A stretch of 64,000 bases of DNA from Caldithrix abyssi DSM 13497 (lineage in GTDB: Bacteria > Calditrichota > Calditrichia > Calditrichales > Calditrichaceae). The notes beneath the pieces were generated by a model, which saw only the letters and a program-made list of their open reading frames with translations, did not search any database and was not told the DNA's origin. The stretch is taken from contig NZ_CP018099.1 of the NCBI RefSeq assembly GCF_001886815.1, positions 2,354,501 to 2,418,500 of the forward strand. Direction: 5' to 3'. Shown one piece after another: positions 25,908 through 34,794 of the stretch (the stretch's first letter is position 1; each line of letters begins with the position of its first letter). The translations under genes were made by a program, and so were the position numbers.

Positions 25908-27179
25908 TTAGTACATTAAATATTTTTCTCTTTTCATTTTAAATTGTTCAAGCTCATCCTGCCATTTTAAAGCGATTTCTGAAACGCTATGGCCGGCTTT
26001 CAAGTCCTCAATGATCCAGTTACAGCCGATGACTTTTTGGAACATGGAAACGCGATTTTCGAACTTAAACGGATCGTGCTGCGGATAGAGCTTTAACAGC
26101 GTTTGTAAAATATACAATCCGGTTTGATACGAATTGAAAGTGTGCGGATTGGTAATGTGTAATTGTACGCCCTGACAGACCTCTCCCTTGTAAGAGGCGT
26201 AATAGGGTTTAAAGTAGAGTGGTCTGAAAATTACGCCCGGTAAATTAAGCACATTTAGCTCACGGGCGAAATCATAGCCATCGATCCATGGCGCGCCAAC
26301 CAATTCGAACGGTGAGGTGTAGCCAACGCCTTCGGAAATGGTACGTAATTCGCCAATGGTTCCCGTGGCGCCCATGTAGAGAATGGTTTTCCAGTGGGGA
26401 ACATGCGGCGAGGTGGGCACCCACAACAGCCCGGTTTGATCCCATAGCATATCGCGTGTCCAGCCGACCATGGGCACAACCTGCAGATCGCAGTGAATAT
26501 CGAACTCCTGATTAAAATACCGGGCCAGCTCGCCAATGGTCATGCCATGCCGGTAGGGGATGGGGTACAGTCCTACAAAAGATTCAAAACCTTTTTCAAC
26601 TAAATTGCCTTCTATTCTAATGCCGTCAATGGGATTGGGGCGATCCAGCACAATAACCTGTTTGCCGGATTCGGCGGCCGCTTCCATGACCAGCGCCATG
26701 GTGTAGATGTAAGTGTAGCCTCGCAGCCCGATATCCTGAATATCAACAAGAATAACATCAACGTTTTCCAGCATCTTTTTAGTGGGCTTTTTGTGCGCGC
26801 CGTACAGACTAAAAACCGGCAACCCTGTATGTGGATCGATTTCGTTTTTTACGTGTTCGCCGGCGTAAATGGCGCCGCGAATGCCATGCTCCGGACCAAA
26901 AAGAGCCGTAAGATTGATTGTTTTGTCTTCAAACAATATATCCGCCGTGCTTTTTAAGCGGGAATCAACCCCGCTGGGATTGGTCAATAAAGCCACGCGT
27001 TTGCCCTTAACCAGCGATTTATAATTGGTTAAAAAATTCTCGATGCCTAAAATCACTTTTTGGGGCGAGATTTTTTCAGCGTCTCGCTTTGGGGTTACGC
27101 CTTTGGTAAGCCTGGCCTGGCAGCCGCTAAAAATAAAAATGGCGCCCACAAAAAATAAAAAAATCAATTTTTTCATCAT
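25908..27179 (-). CDS. NamZ-like exo-beta-N-acetylmuramidase (DUF1343), lipoprotein
   Basis: A 423-aa protein. The signal peptide ends in the lipobox FSGC with Cys20 as the lipid attachment site. The DUF1343 / GH171 family motifs are clear: ALLTNPSGV, ALFGPEHGIRG, ILVDIQDIGLRGYTYIYT, LDRPNPIDG and PYRHGMTIGEL. The founding enzyme NamZ removes MurNAc from the non-reducing end of peptidoglycan chains. This is the first gene of a minus-strand set of five with spacings of 2 to 17 bases, so it should start the operon. Two adjacent ATGs (27179, 27176) are possible starts, and neither has a strong ribosome site. Confidence 0.88.
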   Translation of the reverse strand: MMKKLIFLFFVGAIFIFSGCQARLTKGVTPKRDAEKISPQKVILGIENFLTNYKSLVKGKRVALLTNPSGVDSRLKSTADILFEDKTINLTALFGPEHGIRGAIYAGEHVKNEIDPHTGLPVFSLYGAHKKPTKKMLENVDVILVDIQDIGLRGYTYIYTMALVMEAAAESGKQVIVLDRPNPIDGIRIEGNLVEKGFESFVGLYPIPYRHGMTIGELARYFNQEFDIHCDLQVVPMVGWTRDMLWDQTGLLWVPTSPHVPHWKTILYMGATGTIGELRTISEGVGYTSPFELVGAPWIDGYDFARELNVLNLPGVIFRPLYFKPYYASYKGEVCQGVQLHITNPHTFNSYQTGLYILQTLLKLYPQHDPFKFENRVSMFQKVIGCNWIIEDLKAGHSVSEIALKWQDELEQFKMKREKYLMY

Positions 27180-27272
27180 TCAAGCCCACAGTTTATTAAG
27201 AAACTAAACAAACTTTGAAAAGATAAGAATATCTTTCATAAATTACAAGAATTTTTGCATTCCTGAAGAGTG

Positions 27273-27535
27273 AATTCTAAGCCAGCACAGCTGCAACCAA
27301 AAACGAACCACCAAGATCGCAAAGAAGCCACAAAGCGCGCAAAGACTTTTTCACGCAACCTTTTCTGTCCAGCGTCAGCTGAAACGGGAACGCAAATATC
27401 GAAAAGGAAAAATAGAACTGTATCTCAATATGTAAGCGTGCGTAAATTGTTGTTCTGTTTTTAAAACTCATCCCCCATCGATTTGCTTAGTTTTCGTCTT
27501 ACGCATTACATTTTTTGCAGAAAATATTCTAAGGC
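27273..27535. repeat. Dispersed degenerate intergenic repeat, about 250 bp
   Basis: This stretch shares blocks in the same order with the reverse complement of 62900-63190: GCAACCAAAAACGAACC, CGCAAAG, GCGTCAGCTGAAA, GGGAACGC, AAAACTCATCCCCC and TTTGCTTAGTTTTCGTCTTA. It lies in the 514-base gap between the divergent peptidoglycan operon and hisA. No gene is visible in it. Partial relatives occur at about 40500-40720, 40960-41060 and 29790-30010. Confidence 0.7.
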
Positions 27536-27693
27536 AAAGCGCAAATAGGAGAGGGCATTAACGCACCTAACGGCATGTCTTTTTTTACCGATTAAAGTTT
27601 TCTTTACGTTGGGTTTATTGTATTTTGCAATTTGCGACTTATCGCCTTATATTCTGCGCTGGTTTTAATAAAATTACACAAATGCAAATGAAT

Positions 27694-28425
27694 ATGAAAC
27701 AAAAAATGCAGTTAATTCCGGCTATTGATTTAATCGACGGGCAGTGCGTACGCCTTACGCGCGGCGCTTATGATTCCAAAACGGTTTATTCACGTGACCC
27801 GCTGGAGCAGGCGAAAATATTCGCCGGGGCTGGCTTTAAACGCCTGCATCTGGTTGACCTGGACGGCGCCCGGCTGGGACGCGTCATCAATCTGAAAGTA
27901 CTGGAAAAAATCAAGCAAAACACCAGTCTGGTTGTAGATTTTGGCGGCGGCGTTCGCACGACCTATGATGTGCAACAGGTATTTGACGCCGGCGCCGATT
28001 TTCTGACGGCCGGCAGCATTGCTGCTAAAAATTCCGCGCTGGTGGAAAACTGGATGCAAAAGTTTGGCGGCGAGAGAATTATTCTGGGCGCCGACGTGAA
28101 AGGGGAGCGCATCGCCATCCACGGCTGGCAGGAAGAAGCGTCATGGACAATTTATGACCTCATTGCATTTTATCTGCCCAGAGGCGTTAAAACGGTGATC
28201 TGTACGGATGTCGATAGAGACGGCATGCTGCAGGGGCCCAATGTGGAACTTTACCATCAGTTGCGCAAACGCTTTCCAGAGCTAAAGATCATTGCCAGCG
28301 GCGGGGTGAAGGATGTGGACGACTTTGCCGCGTTGCAACAGGCTGGCGTTAATGGCGTGATTTTTGGGAAAGCCTATTACGAGGGCTTTATTCAACTGGA
28401 AGAACTGAAGGATTACCTATGTTAA
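27694..28425 (+). CDS. hisA: HisA, phosphoribosylformimino-5-aminoimidazole carboxamide ribotide isomerase
   Basis: A 243-aa TIM-barrel protein of histidine biosynthesis. Family motifs are [15 protein letters not shown] with the first catalytic Asp, [22 protein letters not shown], and [13 protein letters not shown] with the second Asp, then IASGGV. The frame is open from a TTG at 27625, but the family begins about where the ATG at 27694 ([10 protein letters not shown]) or 27706 lies. Neither has a clear ribosome site. It overlaps hisF by 7 bases. hisH, hisG and the rest of the pathway are not in the window. Confidence 0.95.
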   Translation: MKQKMQLIPAIDLIDGQCVRLTRGAYDSKTVYSRDPLEQAKIFAGAGFKRLHLVDLDGARLGRVINLKVLEKIKQNTSLVVDFGGGVRTTYDVQQVFDAGADFLTAGSIAAKNSALVENWMQKFGGERIILGADVKGERIAIHGWQEEASWTIYDLIAFYLPRGVKTVICTDVDRDGMLQGPNVELYHQLRKRFPELKIIASGGVKDVDDFAALQQAGVNGVIFGKAYYEGFIQLEELKDYLC

Positions 28426-29174
28426 CCAAACGCATCATTCCCTGTCTGGATGTTAAAGACGGTCAAACGGTAAAGGGCGTCAACTTTGTTCAGCTCCGGC
28501 AGGCCGGCGATCCGGTAGAATTAGGTAAAGCCTATGCTGAGCAGGGCGCCGATGAGCTGGTGTACCTGGACATTACCGCCACGGTAGAAGGGCGCCGGAC
28601 ATTTGTGGAACTGGTAAAGAAAGTGGCGCTCAATCTGAATATTCCATTCACGGTTGGAGGCGGAATTAAAAGCGAAGACGATGTACGGCTTTTGTTGGAC
28701 GCCGGCGCAGATAAAGTTTCCATTAATTCGGCGGCCGTGCGCGACCCTGATTTGATTGAACGATTGGCCTTGGCTTTCGGCAGCCAATGCGTGGTGCTGG
28801 CCATTGACGCCAGAAAAGTTGGCAGCGGCTGGCTTGTTTATGTGGATGGCGGACGAACGCCCACGAAGTTAGACGCCGTTCAATGGGCCAAAGAAGGCGT
28901 GCAGCGCGGCGCGGGTGAAATTTTGCTCACCTCCATGGATCATGACGGCACCAAAAACGGTTTTGCCGTTGAATTAACGCGAACCATCTCCGAAGCGGTT
29001 GCCGTGCCAGTCATTGCTTCCGGCGGAGCGGGCAAAAAAGAGCATTTTGTGGAAATTTTTCAGCAGGGCAAAGCCGATGCCGCCCTGGCCGCCAGTATCT
29101 TTCACTTCGGAGAAATTCCCATTCCCGAATTAAAACAATTTTTAAAAAAACAAAATATTGCGGTGCGTTTATGA
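28419..29174 (+). CDS. hisF: HisF, imidazole glycerol phosphate synthase cyclase subunit
   Basis: A 251-aa TIM barrel. It starts [19 protein letters not shown] with the catalytic Asp of the N-terminal half, and has [19 protein letters not shown], and [14 protein letters not shown] with the second catalytic Asp, then VIASGGAG. It should work with a HisH glutaminase to make IGP and AICAR. HisH is not adjacent, which is unusual but not rare. It overlaps hisA and hisIE, so the three are co-translated. Confidence 0.97.
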   Translation: MLTKRIIPCLDVKDGQTVKGVNFVQLRQAGDPVELGKAYAEQGADELVYLDITATVEGRRTFVELVKKVALNLNIPFTVGGGIKSEDDVRLLLDAGADKVSINSAAVRDPDLIERLALAFGSQCVVLAIDARKVGSGWLVYVDGGRTPTKLDAVQWAKEGVQRGAGEILLTSMDHDGTKNGFAVELTRTISEAVAVPVIASGGAGKKEHFVEIFQQGKADAALAASIFHFGEIPIPELKQFLKKQNIAVRL

Positions 29175-29764
29175 AGTTAAATTTTAGCAAAAACAACGGT
29201 CTGATTCCGGCCATCGTCCAGGATGCCAACACCGGCAGGGTGTTAATGCTGGCCTACATGAATGATGAAGCATTACAAAAAACAAAAGAGAGCGGTTTGG
29301 TTACTTTTTTCAGCCGCAGCCGACAAAAACTATGGACCAAAGGCGAAACATCTGGAAATTATTTAAAATTGAGGGAAATTCTACCCGACTGCGACGGCGA
29401 CACTTTGCTCATTAAAGCTGTGCCTACCGGACCGGTTTGCCACACCGGTAGCGACACCTGTTTTTTTGAAGAAAATCAATCTTCCATCGATTTTTTAAAT
29501 CAACTGGAAGCATTGATTGAAAGCCGGAAAAAAGAACTGCCAGAAGGATCCTACACCACGCATTTATTCAAAAAAGGAATAAAAAAGATCGCCCAAAAGG
29601 TGGGCGAGGAGGCCACGGAAGTGGTGATCGATGCGGTCACCAACAACAAAGAACGTCTGCTGCAAGAAACGGCCGATTTAATGTACCATTTGCTGGTGCT
29701 GTTAAAAGCGCACGATTTAAGTCTGGGAGATGTGGCTCAGGTGCTGGAAAAACGTCACGGTTAG
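29171..29764 (+). CDS. hisIE: HisIE, bifunctional phosphoribosyl-AMP cyclohydrolase / phosphoribosyl-ATP pyrophosphatase
   Basis: A 197-aa fusion. The N-terminal HisI domain (about 1-105) has the zinc/metal motif DCDGDTLL and [12 protein letters not shown]. The C-terminal HisE domain (about 110-197) has [27 protein letters not shown] and [13 protein letters not shown]. It performs steps 2 and 3 of histidine biosynthesis. The ATG overlaps the hisF stop by 4 bases (ATGA). No further his gene follows. Confidence 0.97.
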   Translation: MKLNFSKNNGLIPAIVQDANTGRVLMLAYMNDEALQKTKESGLVTFFSRSRQKLWTKGETSGNYLKLREILPDCDGDTLLIKAVPTGPVCHTGSDTCFFEENQSSIDFLNQLEALIESRKKELPEGSYTTHLFKKGIKKIAQKVGEEATEVVIDAVTNNKERLLQETADLMYHLLVLLKAHDLSLGDVAQVLEKRHG

Positions 29765-30052
29765 ATTTTAACAGGTCTGTTGGCAATATTTCCTTTGCAG
29801 GCGAACACCGCAGATACTCACCAAAAAGTAAAAACTCTGCGTCAATCTGAGCGATCTGCGAAAAGCGCATTTTCATGCTCTGCTGTTAAGCTTTTTATTG
29901 CACGCAGATTTTGCAGATGATCGCAGAAAAAATCATAAAATTTAAACAATTTTAAATATTTCTTGTAGTTTGGCTGTGCTTTAAACTCACCCCCTATCAT
30001 ACAAGGGATTCTTCACTACGCTGGCGCTCTGTTCAGAATGACTTCCAAACAA
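29765..30052. other. Intergenic region with degenerate repeats
   Basis: No gene is visible. The stretch contains alternating CGCAGAT / GCAGATTTTGCAGAT-type words and the block AAACTCACCCCCTATC near 29985, related to AAAACTCATCCCCC in the other dispersed repeats. It separates hisIE from the convergently oriented tRNA-Ala. Confidence 0.55.
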
Positions 30053-30082
30053 ATGAAAAAGGCTGCCATCAGGCAGCCTTTA
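30053..30082 (-). terminator. Rho-independent terminator of tRNA-Ala
   Basis: On the minus strand, AAGGCTGCC - TGAT - GGCAGCCTT is a perfect 9-bp stem with a 4-base loop followed by a run of T. It begins 7 bases after the tRNA 3' end. Confidence 0.93.
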
Positions 30083-30085
30083 AAA

Positions 30086-30159
<74 letters not shown>

Positions 30160-30177
30160 GTGATTTTTGAGTTCCCA

Positions 30178-30206
30178 AATATAATCAAATAAACAAATGG
30201 TGTCAA
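30178..30206 (-). promoter_or_regulatory. tRNA-Ala promoter
   Basis: On the minus strand there is a perfect -35 TTGACA (30206-30201), a 17-base spacer and a -10 TATATT (30183-30178), ending 18 bases before the mature tRNA 5' end. It is the best housekeeping-type promoter match in the window. Confidence 0.85.
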
Positions 30207-30301
30207 CTACAATTTTATCCGCCCTTTTCATTTTTGATTTTATCGGTCACAAACGTTACATTTGACGTGCTGAGGATTTTTACTATTTTTTTGGAGGCGT
30301 A

Positions 30302-31087
30302 ATGAAAAATTTAATTCTCTGGTTCAGTTTGCTTTTTATCTTTTCTTTCAATTCGCTGTTTGCGCAGTATTACGACGCCATTTCTATTGATCGGCCGGGA
30401 CAATCCAATACTTACACAACGTTGAAAAAAATGCGCTTTCAAATCGAAAGTGGGTTTACCTACACGGTGGACAAAAATTTTCCCGGCAATGAAAATCTGG
30501 AAATGGTTAAAATGCAAATGGCCAGTACCACCTTGCGCTTTGGTTTAACCAAGAAATTTGAATTGCGCCTGGGCAGCCAGTTTACCTATCAGCGGGAAAA
30601 AATTCTCGATCAAAAATCTTCAATCAGCTCTATTGAAGGGCTTAACCTGGGCGCCAAACTCAGAGTGCTGGAAAGCAAAGGCATTATTCCTGATGGCGCG
30701 CTGCTAATGACGGTTGGCTTACCGGTGGGGTCAAAAGAGCTAATTTCCGATAAAGTTGAACCGGGGGCGACGTTCATCGGATCGCATCCTTTGAGCGAGG
30801 CCGCGCGTTTTGAGTACAATGCAGGCTTTACCTATCGCAATGCAGACTTTATGGAATATTTTTATTCGCTGGTGCTAAGCGTCAATTTTTCAGAACAAAC
30901 ATCGGCATTTATCGAAGTGGCGCGCACGGATCCGGCAAAAGGCGAAGCGCTATCTGTCTTTGATTTTGGTATCAGTGTTCTGACCAGTCGAACAGTTATC
31001 TTTGACATTTACGGAGGTAAAGGGCTAAACAAAGAAGCGCCTGACTGGTTCATCAGCGTGGGTGGTGGAATCCGCCTGCCCAGATAG
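30302..31087 (+). CDS. Outer-membrane protein of the MetA-pathway / transporter type
   Basis: A 261-aa protein with a signal peptide (residues 1-21, ending LFAQ). SIDRPGQSNTYTTL, alternating hydrophobic strands and LGLTKKFELRLG-like repeats fit the family labelled putative MetA-pathway of phenol degradation (PF13557), small outer-membrane barrels of unclear function. It ends in an aromatic-poor LPR rather than the usual Phe. A strong ribosome site (TTGGAGG) precedes the ATG. It appears to be transcribed alone, with 265 bases to kdsA. Confidence 0.6.
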   Translation: MKNLILWFSLLFIFSFNSLFAQYYDAISIDRPGQSNTYTTLKKMRFQIESGFTYTVDKNFPGNENLEMVKMQMASTTLRFGLTKKFELRLGSQFTYQREKILDQKSSISSIEGLNLGAKLRVLESKGIIPDGALLMTVGLPVGSKELISDKVEPGATFIGSHPLSEAARFEYNAGFTYRNADFMEYFYSLVLSVNFSEQTSAFIEVARTDPAKGEALSVFDFGISVLTSRTVIFDIYGGKGLNKEAPDWFISVGGGIRLPR

Positions 31088-31352
31088 GAGAATACGTCAA
31101 CACTAACTGGACATAATTCGTTTAGTTTTTTTAATTTGCATTTAACTGATCAAAAGTTGTTGGTTGCGGTTGTACCGCTTCTGATTTTCAGTATTAATGA
31201 GCTTTAAAACAACAGTCCTGAAAAACATTAAAAATCTTTAATGCAGGCGCCCCATGATGGGCGAAAAAACAGGGTGTTTTAATTGAATCCATTCCATTAA
31301 TCCCGTAAATTGTCGCATTTAAAAAATCAGACTATTAATTCAGGAGGAGTAA

Positions 31353-32228
31353 ATGAAAATTATTGACGTGGCGGGTATTAAAATCGGCCCGGGACATCCA
31401 CTGGCGCTCATTGCCGGACCGTGTGTAATCGAAAGCGAAGATATTGTTTTAAAAACGGCAGAACAGGTAAAAGCGATTGCCGATAGACTGGACATGCCAT
31501 TAATTTTCAAATCGTCCTATTTAAAAGACAACCGATCTTCTGCGGAATCCTACCAGGGCCCGGGTCTGGAAAAGGGTTTGAAGATACTGCAAAAAGTAAA
31601 AGATACGTTCGGCATTCCGGTGCTTTCCGATATTCATGATGCGCACGACGCCGAAGCCTGCGCGGAAGTGCTGGATGTTATTCAGGTGCCGGCCTTCCTT
31701 TCCATGCAAACAACGCTTTTGCTGGCTGTGGCCCGCACAGGTAAGGTGATCAATGTAAAAAAAGGACAGTTCCTGGCTGCATCGGACATGCAGACGGCCA
31801 TTAACAAAATAACCGGTCAGGGCAACGACAGAATATTGCTGACCGAGCGTGGTACGTTTTTCGGCTATCACAATCTGATCGTTGATATGCGAAATCTCAA
31901 AATCATGCGCGATCTTGGCTATCCGGTGGTGCTGGATCCCACGCATGCCATTCGAAAATACGGCGTCAGTAGCAGCGATCCACGCGGCGGGGCTAAAGAG
32001 TTTATTTTTGGTTTAACGCGAGCCGGCGTTGCCGCCGGTGTAGATGCGCTGTTCATCGAAACCCATCCCGATTGCGATGGCGCCCTGTGCGATGCGGCCA
32101 GCATGCTTCCCTTGCAAAAACTGGAAGAGCTGCTCAAACAGGCCAAAGCCATCGATGAACTGATCAAACCCCATTTGCCATTTGATGAAACCGGTCTTTA
32201 CGATTATAAAAATTATTCAGGAAAATAA
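31353..32228 (+). CDS. kdsA: KdsA, Kdo-8-phosphate synthase (metal-dependent type)
   Basis: A 291-aa protein. It condenses phosphoenolpyruvate with arabinose-5-phosphate to Kdo-8-phosphate. Recognised from LIAGPCVIESED, FKSSYLKDNRSS, PVLSDIHD, VIQVPAFLSMQT, NVKKGQFLA, ERGTFFGYHNLIVDMR and FIETHPDCDGALCD. Cys24 in the GPC motif marks the metal-dependent class (as in Aquifex), whereas E. coli has Asn there. The usual RQTD after PAFL is MQTT here, an uncommon change near the active site. The ATG has a perfect ribosome site, AGGAGG. It is followed 14 bases later by a transporter. kdsC and kdsD are downstream on the same strand. Confidence 0.95.
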   Translation: MKIIDVAGIKIGPGHPLALIAGPCVIESEDIVLKTAEQVKAIADRLDMPLIFKSSYLKDNRSSAESYQGPGLEKGLKILQKVKDTFGIPVLSDIHDAHDAEACAEVLDVIQVPAFLSMQTTLLLAVARTGKVINVKKGQFLAASDMQTAINKITGQGNDRILLTERGTFFGYHNLIVDMRNLKIMRDLGYPVVLDPTHAIRKYGVSSSDPRGGAKEFIFGLTRAGVAAGVDALFIETHPDCDGALCDAASMLPLQKLEELLKQAKAIDELIKPHLPFDETGLYDYKNYSGK

Positions 32229-32242
32229 AACAGGAGCATGTA

Positions 32243-33568
32243 ATGGAAGAAGCCAAACTTAGCTGGAAGTTTCCCCGTGAATACTGGGTGGCAAACATCA
32301 TTGAACTGTTTGAACGCGCCGCTTATTACGGCATGTTTATTGTTCTCGCTGTTTATTTGACGCGTGAAGTAGGTTTCACCGATGTGGAAACCGGTTGGGT
32401 AACCGGTCTGTTTGCCTCGTTAATCTATTTATCGCCAACCTTTACCGGAACCCTGGCCGATAAAATGGGCTTCCGGTCTGCTTTGCTGCTGGCCTTTGCA
32501 TTGTTAAGCGGCGGCTATTTTTTACTGGGGCTATGGCCCACCAAGTTGGTTGCCGTGACCGCGCTGGCCTTTATCATGCTGGGCGGCTCTTTTGTTAAAC
32601 CAATCATTACCGGCACCGTTGCCAAAGCTTCCGATGAAAGACACCGTGCGCGGGCCTATTCCATCTTTTACATGATGGTCAACATCGGCGCCTTTTTAGG
32701 CAAAACTATTGCCAAGCCTCTGCGCGTTGAACTGGGACTGCGCTACATCAATTTCTACGCCGCAGGCATGGCTTTTATTGCTCTGATCATCGTTTATTTT
32801 ATGTACAAAGATCTCGACACCACCGGCAAGGGCAAAAGTTTAAAAGAAGCGCTGGACGGGCTGATTCGTGTATTGAAAAACGTGCGTTTTATGGCGCTGA
32901 TTTTAATTGTCGCCGGATTCTGGGCCATTCAACACCAGTTGTACGCCACCATGCCTAAATATACTCTGCGACTGGTGGGCGAACACGCATCGCCCGAATG
33001 GCTGGCTAATGTCAATCCCCTGGTCGTTGTGCTTTTTGTGGTGCCCGTTACCCATCTGGTGCGTAAAATTCAACCGGTTAGCTCGATTGGCATCGCCTTG
33101 CTCATTATCCCCTTTTCGGCGTTGAGCATTGCGCTCAGCCCTGTTTTAACGGCCATTACAGGCGATCAGGTTTCTATTTTCGGTCTGTTTACACTGCATC
33201 CCATCACAGTCGCCCTGATCTTCGGCATCGCTTTACAGGGATTGGCCGAAACCTTTCTTTCGCCGCGTTTTTTAGAGTATGCTTCCAAACAGGCCCCAAA
33301 AGGTGAAGAAGGGCTTTACCTGGGCTATTCGCACTTAACGACCTTCTTTGCCAATTTGTTTGCTTTTGTCTCAAGCGGTTATCTGCTGGACAAATACTGT
33401 CCGGATCCCAGAACTTTGACCGAATTGCAAAAGGCAACCGCTTATGAACATGCGCATTACATCTGGTATTTTTATGCCGGCGTCGGCTTACTGGCATTTG
33501 TGTTGTTGATGATTTACAAGTATGTTTGCGATACCATCGATCGAAGGAGAGCACAACAGACTGCGTGA
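32243..33568 (+). CDS. POT/PTR-like MFS transporter
   Basis: A 441-aa protein with about 12 membrane helices. The first helix carries ELFERAAYYGMF, matching the ExxER-type signature of proton-coupled oligopeptide transporters (POT/PTR, SLC15-like). GTLADKMGFRSALL is the loop 2-3 motif of the MFS. Peptides or peptide-like substrates are therefore likely, but the fold alone does not fix it. It follows kdsA closely (14 bases, ribosome site AGGAGC) and is closed by a strong terminator, so kdsA and this gene form a two-gene unit. Confidence 0.8.
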   Translation: MEEAKLSWKFPREYWVANIIELFERAAYYGMFIVLAVYLTREVGFTDVETGWVTGLFASLIYLSPTFTGTLADKMGFRSALLLAFALLSGGYFLLGLWPTKLVAVTALAFIMLGGSFVKPIITGTVAKASDERHRARAYSIFYMMVNIGAFLGKTIAKPLRVELGLRYINFYAAGMAFIALIIVYFMYKDLDTTGKGKSLKEALDGLIRVLKNVRFMALILIVAGFWAIQHQLYATMPKYTLRLVGEHASPEWLANVNPLVVVLFVVPVTHLVRKIQPVSSIGIALLIIPFSALSIALSPVLTAITGDQVSIFGLFTLHPITVALIFGIALQGLAETFLSPRFLEYASKQAPKGEEGLYLGYSHLTTFFANLFAFVSSGYLLDKYCPDPRTLTELQKATAYEHAHYIWYFYAGVGLLAFVLLMIYKYVCDTIDRRRAQQTA

Positions 33569-33622
33569 CCTAAAAAATGTATTTGGTAACAAAAAATGAG
33601 GCCTTTGCCTGAAGGAATAAAA

Positions 33623-33650
33623 AGTGCAGCATTTTGTGCTGCACTTTTTT
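33623..33650 (+). terminator. Rho-independent terminator after the kdsA - transporter unit
   Basis: AGTGCAGCA - TTTTG - TGCTGCACT is a perfect 9-bp stem followed by six T. It lies 54 bases after the transporter stop and 24 bases before the DJ-1 gene, so the latter needs its own promoter or read-through. Confidence 0.92.
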
Positions 33651-33673
33651 CCAAAACCTAACGGAGGGAAAAC

Positions 33674-34195
33674 ATGTCTATAGAAGATAAACGCATTCTG
33701 TTTTTTGTGGAAGACCTTTACGAAGACCTGGAACTATGGTATCCGAAGCTCAGATTACTGGAAGCCGGGGCCAAAGTGCTGGTTGCCGGGCCGCAAAAGG
33801 GAAAGATCTACAGGGGGAAAAACGGTTATCCCTGCCAGGCGGAGGCAGCTATTGATGAAATCAGCTTTGAAGATTTCGATGGTCTGATTCTTTCCGGAGG
33901 ATTTGCACCCGATAAGTTAAGGCGTATGGATAAGGTAAAACACATTACCGCCGAAATCCACCAACGCGGCAAGTTAATCGCCCATATCTGTCACGGCGGT
34001 TGGATCGCTATTTCGGCAGGCATTGTAAAGGGCTTTACCTGCACTTCCACGCCGGGTATTAAAGACGATCTGGAAAATGCCGGCGCCAAATGGGTAGATC
34101 AACCGGTAGTGGTGGACCGCAACATGATTTCCAGCCGACGACCGGACGACCTGCCGCAATTTTGCAAGGCGATCATTAATTTCTACAAAAGTTGA
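33674..34195 (+). CDS. DJ-1/PfpI family protein
   Basis: A 173-aa protein of the class I glutamine amidotransferase-like fold. The nucleophile Cys106 lies in the elbow AHICHGGW with His107 next to it, and an acidic residue near the start (VEDLYEDLEL) fits the Glu that contacts the nucleophile. GLILSGGFAPDKLR is characteristic of PfpI/YhbO-type members. Described activities of the family are peptidase, glyoxalase III and deglycase. Which applies here cannot be told. A strong ribosome site (GGAGGG) precedes the ATG. Confidence 0.88.
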   Translation: MSIEDKRILFFVEDLYEDLELWYPKLRLLEAGAKVLVAGPQKGKIYRGKNGYPCQAEAAIDEISFEDFDGLILSGGFAPDKLRRMDKVKHITAEIHQRGKLIAHICHGGWIAISAGIVKGFTCTSTPGIKDDLENAGAKWVDQPVVVDRNMISSRRPDDLPQFCKAIINFYKS

Positions 34196-34263
34196 ATTAC
34201 AAGCGTTTTTTCGCTAAAATTAAGACGATAATCTTGTAAAGTATCTAAAATAAATGGTTTAAA

Positions 34264-34779
34264 ATGCGCAAAAAACTTTCTCAAATTCAATTGATTTTAA
34301 TGGATGTTGACGGCGTGCTAACCGCCGGGGAAATCATCTATTCCGCTGCCGGCGATGAGTTGAAAATGTTTAACGTGCAGGACGGCATGGGAATCACCCT
34401 GGCGCGCATGGCCGGGCTTAAAACAGGCATTCTGACCGGGCGTAAATCGGAACTGGTGCGGCGGAGGGCAGAGGAATTAAAAATCGATATCGTTTCGCAG
34501 GGCAGTTTTGAAAAATTGCCCGAATATGAGAAGATTAAGCAACAAATGCAATTGAGCGACGAGCAAATTTGCTATATTGGAGACGATGTGCTGGATATTC
34601 CCGTTTTGAAGCGTGTCGGTTTTAGTGTGGCGGTGGCCAATGCCCGCGATGAGGTAAAAGCCATTGCCGATTATGTTACGGTGGCCGAAGGCGGCAAGGG
34701 CGCCGTGCGCGAAGTAATCGATAAAATCTTAAAATGGCAAAACAAACTTCACGCGCTCATCGATCAGTTGTCACGATAA
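34264..34779 (+). CDS. kdsC: KdsC, Kdo-8-phosphate phosphatase (HAD family)
   Basis: A 171-aa HAD-superfamily phosphatase of the short, cap-less KdsC type. Motif I LMDVDGVLT has the nucleophile Asp14 and Asp16. It also has MFNVQDGMGITLAR, motif II TGILTGR, and motif IV YIGDDVLDIPVL. It removes the phosphate from Kdo-8-phosphate, the step after KdsA. First gene of a run that continues to lptB with short gaps or overlaps. Confidence 0.95.
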   Translation: MRKKLSQIQLILMDVDGVLTAGEIIYSAAGDELKMFNVQDGMGITLARMAGLKTGILTGRKSELVRRRAEELKIDIVSQGSFEKLPEYEKIKQQMQLSDEQICYIGDDVLDIPVLKRVGFSVAVANARDEVKAIADYVTVAEGGKGAVREVIDKILKWQNKLHALIDQLSR

Positions 34780-34794
34780 ATCTCGAGTGTGACC

